Below, in pieces: positions 47,772 to 55,653 of a stretch of 64,000 nucleotides of DNA (position 1 is the first letter of the stretch; each line of letters starts with the position of its first letter). This DNA is from Oxalobacteraceae bacterium. Lineage in GTDB: Bacteria > Pseudomonadota > Gammaproteobacteria > Burkholderiales > Burkholderiaceae_D. The notes below the pieces were generated by a model. The model saw nothing but the letters and a program-made list of their open reading frames with translations, had not been told where the DNA came from and ran no database searches. Location of the stretch: the NCBI GenBank assembly GCA_021299035.1, contig JAJTGD010000002.1:62001-126000 (forward strand), written 5' to 3'. Made by a program: the position numbers and the translations under genes.

Positions 47772-49025
47772 TTACATGTGCTCGATCATCACATCGCCGA
47801 AGCCGGAGCAGGAAACCTGCGTTGAGCCTTCCATCAGGCGAGCAAAATCGTAAGTCACTTTCTTTGAAGAAATCGACTTTTCCATTGAGCTGATAATCAA
47901 ATCGGCAGCCTCAAACCAACCCATGTGACGAAGCATCATTTCAGCCGACAAGATGAGGGAGCCTGGGTTGACATAGTCCTTGCCCGCGTATTTCGGGGCG
48001 GTGCCGTGGGTAGCCTCAAACATGGCCACCGAGTCGGACAGGTTGGCACCCGGGGCGATCCCGATACCACCCACCTGGGCCGCCAATGCGTCGGAGATAT
48101 AGTCGCCATTCAAGTTCAAGGTCGCGATCACGCTGTACTCAGCTGGGCGCAGGAGAATCTGCTGCAGGAAAGCATCTGCAATCGCATCTTTAACCACGAT
48201 CTCGTGACCGGTCTTGGGATTTTTGAAGCTGCACCAGGGTCCACCATCCAGCAACTGCGCACCGAATTCTTTCTGTGCGAGCGCGTAGCCCCAGTCGCGG
48301 AAGCCACCCTCGGTGTATTTCATAATGTTGCCCTTGTGTACCAGTGTCACAGAGGGCTTGTCATTGTCGATAGCGTACTGAATCGCCTTCCGTACCAGGC
48401 GTTCGGTTCCTTCGCGGGATACCGGCTTGACGCCGATACCGGATGTCTGCGGGAAGCGGATCTTCTTGACGCCCATCTCCTTGATCAGGAAATCGATCAC
48501 CTTCTTCGCGCCGTCCGAACCTTCCTGCCACTCAATGCCCGCGTAGATATCCTCGGAGTTCTCGCGGAAGATAACCATGTCGGTTTTCTCAGGCTCGCGC
48601 AGCGGCGATGGCACACCCTTGAAGTAACGCACCGGACGCAAGCAAACGTACAAGTCGAGTTCCTGACGCAGCGCCACGTTCAGCGAGCGGATGCCACCGC
48701 CGACCGGCGTGGTCAACGGCCCCTTGATCGACACCACGTAATCTTTGAGTACCTTGAGCGTTTCTTCGGGCAGCCAAACATCAGGGCCATAGACTTGGGT
48801 AGATTTCTCACCTGCGTAAATCTCCATCCAGCTGATCTTGCGCTTGCCGCCATAGGCCTTCGCGACTGAAGCGTCGATGACCTTGATCATGACCGGGCTG
48901 ATATCCACACCGGTGCCGTCGCCTTCGATGTAGGGGATGATCGGGTTATCGGGGACGTTCAACGAGTAGTCAGCATTTACCGTGATTTTCTGACCCTCGG
49001 CGGGCAGCTTAATATGTTGGAACAT
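47772..49025 (-). CDS. icd: NADP-dependent isocitrate dehydrogenase
   Basis: Predicted 417-residue citric acid cycle enzyme of the E. coli type. [20 protein letters not shown] contains the Ser that AceK phosphorylates in E. coli, so that control is possible. [12 protein letters not shown] and [19 protein letters not shown] are further signatures. I start at ATG 49025 ([12 protein letters not shown]); the longer frame is unsupported. A perfect 14-bp palindrome lies about 100 bp upstream and may be an operator. It is divergent from rluE. Confidence 0.97.
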   Translation of the reverse strand: MFQHIKLPAEGQKITVNADYSLNVPDNPIIPYIEGDGTGVDISPVMIKVIDASVAKAYGGKRKISWMEIYAGEKSTQVYGPDVWLPEETLKVLKDYVVSIKGPLTTPVGGGIRSLNVALRQELDLYVCLRPVRYFKGVPSPLREPEKTDMVIFRENSEDIYAGIEWQEGSDGAKKVIDFLIKEMGVKKIRFPQTSGIGVKPVSREGTERLVRKAIQYAIDNDKPSVTLVHKGNIMKYTEGGFRDWGYALAQKEFGAQLLDGGPWCSFKNPKTGHEIVVKDAIADAFLQQILLRPAEYSVIATLNLNGDYISDALAAQVGGIGIAPGANLSDSVAMFEATHGTAPKYAGKDYVNPGSLILSAEMMLRHMGWFEAADLIISSMEKSISSKKVTYDFARLMEGSTQVSCSGFGDVMIEHM

Positions 49026-49121
49026 CGTTTTTCTCCGAAGATTGGCGGATGACAGGATTGTAGTGGGCGAGCGGCGTAGGTCGAAGATCAAAATTCGGCG
49101 GACGCCTAAGGAGGCGCCCCA

Positions 49122-49142
49122 GTCTTATATAAGACATAAGAC
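49122..49142. promoter_or_regulatory. Palindromic operator candidate upstream of icd
   Basis: GTCTTATATAAGAC (49122-49135) is a perfect 14-bp palindrome, immediately followed by a further half-site ATAAGAC (49136-49142). It lies between divergent icd and rluE, 97 bp from icd. The form suits a dimeric regulator such as a GntR-family protein, but the binding factor is not known to me. Confidence 0.55.
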
Positions 49143-49208
49143 CAGCTTTTCGTATTATGCACTAGAATTTTACTGGATGCCACCACACTCGCTTGCTTTC
49201 CTTGATCG

Positions 49209-49772
49209 ATGACGCTCATTCTTTTCAACAAACCCTACGGCGTGATCAGCCAGTTTTCGCAGCATCCAAGCCGACCGAGCCTGGCTGACTTTCTTCAAAT
49301 TCCGAATATCTATCCGGCCGGACGATTGGATGCCGATAGCGAAGGGTTGATGCTGCTGACCGACAACGGCGCACTGCAGCAGCAGATCAGCCATCCTGAC
49401 TACGAGAAATCAAAAACCTATCTGGTTCAGGTCGAGGGCTTGGCGCAAGCCTCGCAGTTGGCGCGATTACGCGAACCCATGAAGTTGAAAGAATTCACCA
49501 CCTTGGGGTGTCAAGCCATACGAATCGAGCCGCCGGGCTGGCTATGGCAGCGCGAACCACCGGTGCGCGAGCGACAGTCAGTGCCGACCGACTGGCTCGC
49601 GATCACACTGACCGAAGGGAAAAACCGTCAAGTACGACAAATGACAGCCGCCGTCGGCTTGCCCACGCTGAGACTGGTGCGTCAATCGATTGGGCCGATA
49701 TCGCTGGCCACCCATCCACTCTTGCCGGGCGAGTGGCGCGACATTGATCCCGCCGACTGGCCCAGAGACTGA
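49209..49772 (+). CDS. rluE: 23S rRNA pseudouridine synthase, RluE type
   Basis: Predicted 187-residue pseudouridine synthase of the RsuA/RluBEF group without an S4 domain, most like RluE (U2457 of 23S rRNA in E. coli). It has LILFNKPYGVISQF, the catalytic Asp motif YPAGRLDADSEGLMLLT, and EGKNRQVRQMTAAVGLPTLR. Start ATG 49209. A DUF192 gene follows 57 bp downstream. Confidence 0.92.
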   Translation: MTLILFNKPYGVISQFSQHPSRPSLADFLQIPNIYPAGRLDADSEGLMLLTDNGALQQQISHPDYEKSKTYLVQVEGLAQASQLARLREPMKLKEFTTLGCQAIRIEPPGWLWQREPPVRERQSVPTDWLAITLTEGKNRQVRQMTAAVGLPTLRLVRQSIGPISLATHPLLPGEWRDIDPADWPRD

Positions 49773-49829
49773 GCAAAGCCAGCGCATAATCGGGGTTTAC
49801 AATCTGGGTTCCGGACTCGCGAGATTCCC

Positions 49830-50249
49830 ATGAGACAACTGCTATTGCTGGTCGCTCTCGCGCTGCCAATCGGTTGCGAGGCGCAAGATTTTCCGCGGAC
49901 CTCTCTCAGCATTGGTGTGCACTTGATTCAAGCCGAAGTCGCCGCCACCCAGGAAATGCGTGCGCGTGGCCTGATGTACCGCGAAAAGCTGGGTCAGAAC
50001 GAGGGCATGGTGTTCCGTTTTCCGGCACCACGACAGATCTGCATGTGGATGAAAAACACCTTGATCCCGCTATCCGTAGCCTTCATAGGGGATGATGGGC
50101 GCATCATCAATATTGAAGATATGCAACCGCAAACCACGAGCGAGCACTGCAGCCAGCACGCGGCGCGTTACGCACTGGAAATGCGCCAGGGATGGTTCAA
50201 ACAGCGCAATATCAAGGCCGGCGAGCTGGTGTCCGGCCTGCCAAAATAA
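49830..50249 (+). CDS. DUF192 family secreted protein
   Basis: Predicted 139-residue protein with an N-terminal signal peptide (about residues 1-18) and a DUF192 domain. ARGLMYREKLGQNEGMVF, QICMWMKNTLIPLSVAFI and AARYALEMRQGWF are typical of the family, whose role is unknown. It is likely exported to the periplasm. A strong terminator overlaps its end. Confidence 0.9.
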   Translation: MRQLLLLVALALPIGCEAQDFPRTSLSIGVHLIQAEVAATQEMRARGLMYREKLGQNEGMVFRFPAPRQICMWMKNTLIPLSVAFIGDDGRIINIEDMQPQTTSEHCSQHAARYALEMRQGWFKQRNIKAGELVSGLPK

Positions 50250-50280
50250 AAACCCGCAGCACCAGAGGTGCTGCGGGTTT
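50250..50280. terminator. Terminator shared by DUF192 gene and rpsT
   Basis: A perfect 14-bp hairpin (AAACCCGCAGCACC / GGTGCTGCGGGTTT, loop AGA) directly follows the DUF192 stop. On the minus strand the T-rich run TTTTTATTTT follows, so it is a good terminator for rpsT; on the plus strand the T-run is short. Confidence 0.88.
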
Positions 50281-50337
50281 CGGCGAATCCTGAGAATCTA
50301 GTAAGAGCCGATGCGAGCGCCTAGGCAGCGCCTTCGC

Positions 50338-50601
50338 TTACGCCAATGCTTTGATAGCAGCTGACAAACGGCTCTTGTGGCGTGATGCCTTGTTCTTGTG
50401 AATGATGTTCTTGTCAGCGATACGGTCGATAATCGAGACCTGGGACTGAAACACTTGAGTTGCGCCAGCCTTGTCGCCTGCCTCAATTGCCTTACGCACG
50501 GCCTTGATAGCGGTACGCAGCGCCGAGCGCTGGCTGGAATTGTGCGCGTTTTGCTTGACGGCTTGCCGGGCGCGCTTGCGTGCCTGTGCGGAGTTTGCCA
50601 T
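50338..50601 (-). CDS. rpsT: 30S ribosomal protein S20
   Basis: Predicted 87-residue ribosomal protein binding the 5' domain of 16S rRNA. It is highly basic, begins [18 protein letters not shown] and contains [17 protein letters not shown] near the end, as usual. The start codon is ATG at 50601. It is divergent from murJ and has a clear promoter and terminator, so it is a single-gene unit. Confidence 0.98.
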   Translation of the reverse strand: MANSAQARKRARQAVKQNAHNSSQRSALRTAIKAVRKAIEAGDKAGATQVFQSQVSIIDRIADKNIIHKNKASRHKSRLSAAIKALA

Positions 50602-50659
50602 GGACGGTTCCTGATAATGGCACGGACCCAACGGCCGCGCCGAATTTCGAAAAACGAAG

Positions 50660-50689
50660 ATTATAACAAAGCAATCCGGATACGGGCAA
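50660..50689 (-). promoter_or_regulatory. Promoter of rpsT
   Basis: On the minus strand TTGCCC (50684-50689) and a perfect TATAAT (50660-50665) are 18 bp apart, about 60 bp before the rpsT start. It is a plausible sigma-70 promoter. Confidence 0.7.
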
Positions 50690-50781
50690 ACTCTGGCGAG
50701 GTTCTGCCAGTAGGCAGCCGTTAGCCATTCAGCATCTTTTCAGAATGGAAACCCTGCGCTAGTTCGCCCATGGTCTGCCGC

Positions 50782-50787
50782 TATAAT
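50782..50787 (+). promoter_or_regulatory. -10 element very close to murJ start
   Basis: TATAAT ends only eight bases before the murJ ATG, so a transcript started there would have almost no 5' leader. No Shine-Dalgarno sequence is seen before the ATG. No good -35 is visible. Confidence 0.45.
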
Positions 50788-50795
50788 CAGGCACC

Positions 50796-52346
50796 ATGAA
50801 TTTGCACAGAACGCTCGCCACGGTGTCTGGCATGACTTTACTGTCACGCATCACTGGCCTGATCCGCGAGTTTCTGATCGCCCGGACCTTCGGGGCCTCA
50901 GTCTATACCGACGCCTTCTTCGTCGCCTTCCGCATTCCCAACCTCTTGCGTCGGCTGTTTGCCGAGGGGGCGTTCTCGCAGGCCTTCGTCCCTATCCTCG
51001 CCGAGTACAAGAATCAGCAAGGCCGTCGCGCCACGCGGGTCTTGGCGGACCATGTCGCCACTGTTCTGTTCTGGGCCCTGCTGCTGACCTCGATCGCTGG
51101 CATTGTTTTCGCTCCCGCGATCGTGCTGCTGATGGCGAGTGGGTTCGCGTCCGATCCGGTCGCCATGTCGTTATCGACCACCATGACCCGGATCATGTTT
51201 CCCTACATTCTGTTCATGTCACTGGTCGCGCTGGCCGGCGGCATTCTGAACACGTGGCGGGAATTCCGCGTACCGGCGTTCACGCCGGTGCTGCTCAACC
51301 TGTCGTTCATTGCGGCGGCGTTGCTGCTGGCGCCAATGATGTCGGAACCGGTCTATGCACTGGCGATAGCGGTGTTTATTGGTGGCTTGTTACAACTCGG
51401 ACTGCAGATTCCGGCGTTACGAAAAATCGGCATGCTGCCGCACATCAGCGCCAACCCGCTGCGCGCATTGCAGGATGAGGGCGTTAGACGCGTACTGAAA
51501 CAGATGTTACCGGCGACCTTTGCAGTATCGGCAGCGCAGATCAGCCTGATCATTAATACCAATATCGCGTCGCATCTCGCTGACGGTAGTGTTTCCTGGC
51601 TGTCATACGCAGATCGGCTGATGGAGTTACCGACCGGTCTGCTCGGCGTGGCGCTTGGTACGATTCTGCTGCCCAGCCTGTCCAAGGCAAACGCTATCGG
51701 TGATGTTGTCGAATACTCTGCGCTGCTGGACTGGGGGCTTCGACTGTGCTTTTTGTTGGCGATGCCAGCGGCTGTCGCACTCATGATTCTGTCCGAGCCC
51801 TTGACCAGTACGCTTTTTCATTATGGGAAGTTTGACCCGACCTCAGTGACCATGACTGCTCGCGCCCTCGTGGCCTACGGCGTCGGCCTGATGGGACTGA
51901 TTCTGGTCAAAATCCTCGCCCCTGGTTTCTACGCGAAACAAGATATCCGCACCCCGGTCAAAATTGGTATCGGCGTACTGGTAGCGACACAGCTGATGAA
52001 TCTGCTTTTCGTGCCATCACTGGCGCACGCCGGATTGGCGCTCTCAATCGGATTGGGTGCAACCGTCAATGCTGCCGTGCTGTTTTATTTCCTGAGGAAG
52101 CGCGGCATCTATCAACCGCAGCCAGGTTGGAGGCTATTCATGCTCAAATTGCTGGGAGCGCTGCTGCTGCTCGCTGGTGTGGGATTATGGGGCGCGGGCA
52201 AGTTCGATTGGATTGCGATGCACGCCACACCGTGGCTGCGTGTCGGCGCACTGACCAGTGTGATGATGCTGTGTATCGGGATTTATTTCGGGGCGTTGTG
52301 GGCGATGGGCTTTCGTTTTTCGGATTTTCGGCGAGAGTCGCACTGA
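50796..52346 (+). CDS. murJ: Lipid II flippase MurJ
   Basis: Predicted 516-residue polytopic membrane protein of the MviN/MurJ family, which flips lipid II for peptidoglycan synthesis. It begins MNLHRTLATVSGMTLLSRIT, with REFLIARTFGASVYTDAFFVAF and LRRLFAEGAFSQAFVPIL following; about 14 membrane segments are expected. It is divergent from rpsT, as is common in Burkholderiales. The start may be on a near-leaderless mRNA. Confidence 0.96.
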   Translation: MNLHRTLATVSGMTLLSRITGLIREFLIARTFGASVYTDAFFVAFRIPNLLRRLFAEGAFSQAFVPILAEYKNQQGRRATRVLADHVATVLFWALLLTSIAGIVFAPAIVLLMASGFASDPVAMSLSTTMTRIMFPYILFMSLVALAGGILNTWREFRVPAFTPVLLNLSFIAAALLLAPMMSEPVYALAIAVFIGGLLQLGLQIPALRKIGMLPHISANPLRALQDEGVRRVLKQMLPATFAVSAAQISLIINTNIASHLADGSVSWLSYADRLMELPTGLLGVALGTILLPSLSKANAIGDVVEYSALLDWGLRLCFLLAMPAAVALMILSEPLTSTLFHYGKFDPTSVTMTARALVAYGVGLMGLILVKILAPGFYAKQDIRTPVKIGIGVLVATQLMNLLFVPSLAHAGLALSIGLGATVNAAVLFYFLRKRGIYQPQPGWRLFMLKLLGALLLLAGVGLWGAGKFDWIAMHATPWLRVGALTSVMMLCIGIYFGALWAMGFRFSDFRRESH

Positions 52347-52496
52347 GGCACGCTGACGTGAAAAATATCGCCCCGCAAAATACGCGGTGGCGGAACTGAG
52401 CTGCTGGACGTAGTCCAAGATGTTCTGCAAGGCGAGAAACACTACACCAACCCTCTATTGTTAGCATCGTTAATGGGGCACCAGAGCAGCTAAGTC

Positions 52497-53333
52497 ATGA
52501 TCAACGCGCTTGATTACTTCGCATCGCTGATTCAAGAAGAGGAGCACATTCCCCTGTTTGAAGCAGCACTCAGCATTGGGCAGGATGGTGACCCCCAGCT
52601 TGACCTTACCAGCTGTTTGCTGGAGATCGACAAATTCGCAGCGCAGCTGCGGCAGCGCTTACCTGCTGATATCGCCCCTATTCCAAAACTCAGGCTCTTG
52701 AACAACTATTTTTATCAAGAGCTTGGTTTTGCGGGCAACTTGAACGACTACTACAACCCGGACAACAGCTATCTGCACAAAGTGCTCGCGACTCGTCGCG
52801 GGATCCCGATTTCGCTGGCAGTCATCTACATGGAGTTGGCGCAGCAAATCGGTCTGGCGGTGAAAGGCATCTCCTTCCCGGGTCACTTCCTGATGAAGCT
52901 TTCAGTCAAAAATGGCGACATTATCCTCGACCCGTTCAACGGCAACAGTCTGTCGCGCGAGGAAATCGAAGATCGTCTGGAGCCTTTTTTCATCAATGGT
53001 CGCGGGCCGAACGACCCGCCCGTCGCCAGCTACTTGGCAGAGGCCTCGGCCAGCACCATCCTGGTACGCATGCTGCGTAACCTGAAGGCATTGTTTGCAG
53101 AGAATCCGCACTGGCAGCAGTTTTTGAATGTGCAGCAGCGATTGGTGATGTTACTGCCGGATGAGATGAGCGAGCGTCGCGATCGCGGCCTGGCTTATGC
53201 CAACCTCGACTGTCCACAAGCCGCACTCGAAGACCTTGAAGCCTACTTGGCGCAATGCCCGCAGGCTTCCGATGCTGACTTACTGCGCCAGCAACTGCCT
53301 GAGCTACGCGCAGCGTCGCGTCGACTCAATTAG
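52497..53333 (+). CDS. SirB1-type transglutaminase-like/TPR protein
   Basis: Predicted 278-residue protein of the SirB1 family. The N-terminal transglutaminase-like region includes NYYFQ-like LLNNYFYQELGFAGN, LATRRGIPISLAVIYMELA and SFPGHFLMKL; the C-terminal part (residues about 190-270, RRDRGLAYANLDCPQAALED) resembles TPR helices. Catalytic function is unproven. It lies downstream of murJ; the 150 bp between hold no gene I can support. Confidence 0.88.
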   Translation: MINALDYFASLIQEEEHIPLFEAALSIGQDGDPQLDLTSCLLEIDKFAAQLRQRLPADIAPIPKLRLLNNYFYQELGFAGNLNDYYNPDNSYLHKVLATRRGIPISLAVIYMELAQQIGLAVKGISFPGHFLMKLSVKNGDIILDPFNGNSLSREEIEDRLEPFFINGRGPNDPPVASYLAEASASTILVRMLRNLKALFAENPHWQQFLNVQQRLVMLLPDEMSERRDRGLAYANLDCPQAALEDLEAYLAQCPQASDADLLRQQLPELRAASRRLN

Positions 53334-53427
53334 CTTCTCTGTACGCTCAGCCTGCTGGCCGGCCCCTACAGCGTGCAACAAAAGGTTCCCACAATGCCGT
53401 CTGCGATTCAATCGCGTAGCAGCGTGC

Positions 53428-55356
53428 TTATGTGCGAGATTCAATCGCTTCCCAGCGCTCAAGTGCCTTTAGCAAAAGCGTATCGATCTCGGCGTAGCGC
53501 TGATTCAGTTGCTGCGCCTCAGCAGGTGATTGCCGATACAGTGATGGGTCTGCTAACCGCGCCGAGATACTGGTCTGCTCAGCCTCGAGATCGGCAATCA
53601 GCTGAGGGAGCTGCTCCAGTTCACGTTGCTCCTTGAAAGAAAGCTTTTTCGGCTTAGCGGTCGCGGGCGAAGCAGTCGCGGACGCATTAGCCGAGGATGA
53701 CACCGCTGGCGAACTCGCTGCCGGCTTGTGCAACGACTTCTTGCTCTCGACAGGCTCGACCGGTGCCCGTACACGCTCCCAATCACTGTAGCCACCGATA
53801 TATTCTCGCCACCGACCACCGCCTTCTGCGACAAACACCTGGGTCACCACGTTATCGAGAAATACCCGATCATGGCTGACCAAGAACACGGTGCCAGCGT
53901 AATCCTCCAGCAATTGCTCGAGCAACTCCAATGTATCGATATCCAGGTCGTTGGTTGGCTCATCAAGCACCAGCACATTCGCTGGCTTTGCAAAAAGCCT
54001 TGCCAGCAGAAGGCGATTACGCTCACCGCCCGATAAGGATTTGACTGGTGAGCGAGCCCGCTCGGGTGCGAACAGAAAATCACCAAGATAGGTCATCACA
54101 TGCTTGCGGTCACCATTAATCTCGACCCAATCACTGCCTGGCGATATAGTTTCGGCCAGCGAAGCATCTTCGTTCAACTGCTCGCGCATCTGATCAAAGT
54201 AAGCGATCTGCAGGCGGCTACCCTGGCGTATCGTTCCCGCATCGGGCTGCTGCTCTCCTAAAATTAATCGAAGCAGCGTTGTCTTCCCAGCGCCATTCAC
54301 ACCGATCAAGCCGACCTTGTCACCACGCAGAATCGTCGCGGTGAAATCATTCACGATGACACGATCATCATAGGCTTTACGCACATTGATCAACTCGGCT
54401 ACCAGCTTGCCGGACTGTTCACCCGCAGATAGCGACAGCTTGACCTGCCCTTGCTGTTCTCGTCGACGTGAGCGCTCTAGGCGTAGAGACTCCAAACGAC
54501 GAACTCGTCCCTCATTACGGGTGCGACGGGCCTCGACCCCCTTGCGTATCCACACCTCTTCTTGGGCCAGAAATTTATCGAACTTCGCATGCTCGATATC
54601 TTCAACCGCGAGTTGGTCTGCTTTACGGCGCTGGTAGGCACTAAAGTTGCCGTCATAGGATTGCAAGCGCCCACGATCAAGTTCGACAATTCGTGTCGCG
54701 ACCTTATCCAGAAAACTACGATCATGCGTGATGAATAACAGGCTGCCACGAAATTCACGTAGCAACTCCTCAAGCCACTGTATCGATGAAAAGTCTAGAT
54801 GGTTGGTCGGCTCGTCAAGTAACAGCACATCCGGCGCCGCGACTAATGCACGCGCCAGCGCCACACGCTTTTTCATACCACCCGATAGCGTCGCGATCTG
54901 GCGCTGGCCGTCAAGTTGCAGACGCTGCAAGGTTGTCTCAATTCGGTTATTCAGATTCCATCCGTCAGCCACGTCCAATTCGGCTTGCAACGTGTGCAGT
55001 CGATCCATTAATACCGTATCGTCGGTGCCCCCTAACTGCGCTGTGAGTTGATGGTAGGTGGTGAGCGACTCTCTGATGTGGGCAATACCACTGGCAACAG
55101 CGTCAAAAATCAGACTGTCGCCATCAAACTGCGGCTCCTGTTCAACATAGGTGACCCGCAGTCCTTGCTGAAGCACCAGCAATCCATCATCAAGCTTCGC
55201 TTGACTCGCAATCACTCGCAGCAGAGACGACTTGCCGGTACCGTTACGTCCGATCAGACCAATACGCTCACCTGCCTCGAGCGAGAACTCGGCGTGATCA
55301 AGGAGCGCAACATGGCCGAAGGCCAGCTGAGCATTGCTTAAAGAAATAACTGCCAT
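53428..55356 (-). CDS. uup: ABC-F family ATPase, Uup type
   Basis: Predicted 642-residue cytosolic protein with two ABC domains and no membrane part. Walker A motifs are LIGRNGTGKSSLL and LIGVNGAGKTTLL, with signature motifs LSGGMKKRVALA and LSGGERNRLLLA. The C-terminal coiled-coil (after about residue 560) is typical of Uup, which acts on ribosomes or DNA branched structures. I choose ATG 55356 (MAVISLSNAQ); the longer frame is unsupported. Confidence 0.94.
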   Translation of the reverse strand: MAVISLSNAQLAFGHVALLDHAEFSLEAGERIGLIGRNGTGKSSLLRVIASQAKLDDGLLVLQQGLRVTYVEQEPQFDGDSLIFDAVASGIAHIRESLTTYHQLTAQLGGTDDTVLMDRLHTLQAELDVADGWNLNNRIETTLQRLQLDGQRQIATLSGGMKKRVALARALVAAPDVLLLDEPTNHLDFSSIQWLEELLREFRGSLLFITHDRSFLDKVATRIVELDRGRLQSYDGNFSAYQRRKADQLAVEDIEHAKFDKFLAQEEVWIRKGVEARRTRNEGRVRRLESLRLERSRRREQQGQVKLSLSAGEQSGKLVAELINVRKAYDDRVIVNDFTATILRGDKVGLIGVNGAGKTTLLRLILGEQQPDAGTIRQGSRLQIAYFDQMREQLNEDASLAETISPGSDWVEINGDRKHVMTYLGDFLFAPERARSPVKSLSGGERNRLLLARLFAKPANVLVLDEPTNDLDIDTLELLEQLLEDYAGTVFLVSHDRVFLDNVVTQVFVAEGGGRWREYIGGYSDWERVRAPVEPVESKKSLHKPAASSPAVSSSANASATASPATAKPKKLSFKEQRELEQLPQLIADLEAEQTSISARLADPSLYRQSPAEAQQLNQRYAEIDTLLLKALERWEAIESRT

Positions 55357-55470
55357 AGACAAGCTTTGCGCCAAATAACAGCGACGATCAACGAGGAAAA
55401 TAGTGCATTGTACTGGCACCGAGCATGTGGATCATGGCCCGACCGGGCTTATTGACCACAGGCCCTCAGT

Positions 55471-55476
55471 TATAAT
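55471..55476 (+). promoter_or_regulatory. Putative -10 element for tRNA-Arg
   Basis: TATAAT lies about 60 bp before the mature tRNA 5' end. A TTGACC (55452-55457) is only 13 bp upstream, too close to be a normal -35, so the upstream element is uncertain. Confidence 0.4.
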
Positions 55477-55534
55477 CTGATACCAGACGCTCATACCCAG
55501 CGTTGACTCAAGCCTTTCATGTTGCGCTGATGTC

Positions 55535-55609
55535 CTCGCCGTAGTTCAATGGATAGAACGAGTGCCTCCTAAGCGCTAGATACAGGTTCGATTCCTGTCG
55601 GCGGGACCA
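55535..55609 (+). tRNA. tRNA-Arg (anticodon CCU)
   Basis: Seventy-five bases fold as a full cloverleaf: acceptor CTCGCCG/CGGCGGG with one wobble, D-stem GTTC/GAAC, anticodon stem AGTGC/GCGCT around loop CTCCTAA (anticodon CCT), and T-arm ACAGG-TTCGATT-CCTGT. The CCA end is encoded. It reads AGG codons. Such tRNA genes can host integrated elements, but the following gene is not of phage type. Confidence 0.96.
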
Positions 55610-55653
55610 TCGATGAGCGACGATACCAACATCATCTCAAGACGAGGTGCCGC

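Noticed and set aside
47925-48869. Long plus-strand frame opposite icd (314 codons)
   Set aside because: Antisense shadow of icd; His- and Arg-rich translation typical of a complementary frame.
52370-52493. Open frame reading ELLDVVQDVLQGEKHYTN upstream of the sirB1-like gene
   Set aside because: It looks coding-like but has no start codon, no recognised family and only about 40 codons; I could not support it as a gene or pseudogene.
55535-55653. tRNA-Arg as an integration site for a mobile element
   Set aside because: No integrase, direct repeat of the tRNA end or foreign gene block is seen downstream.
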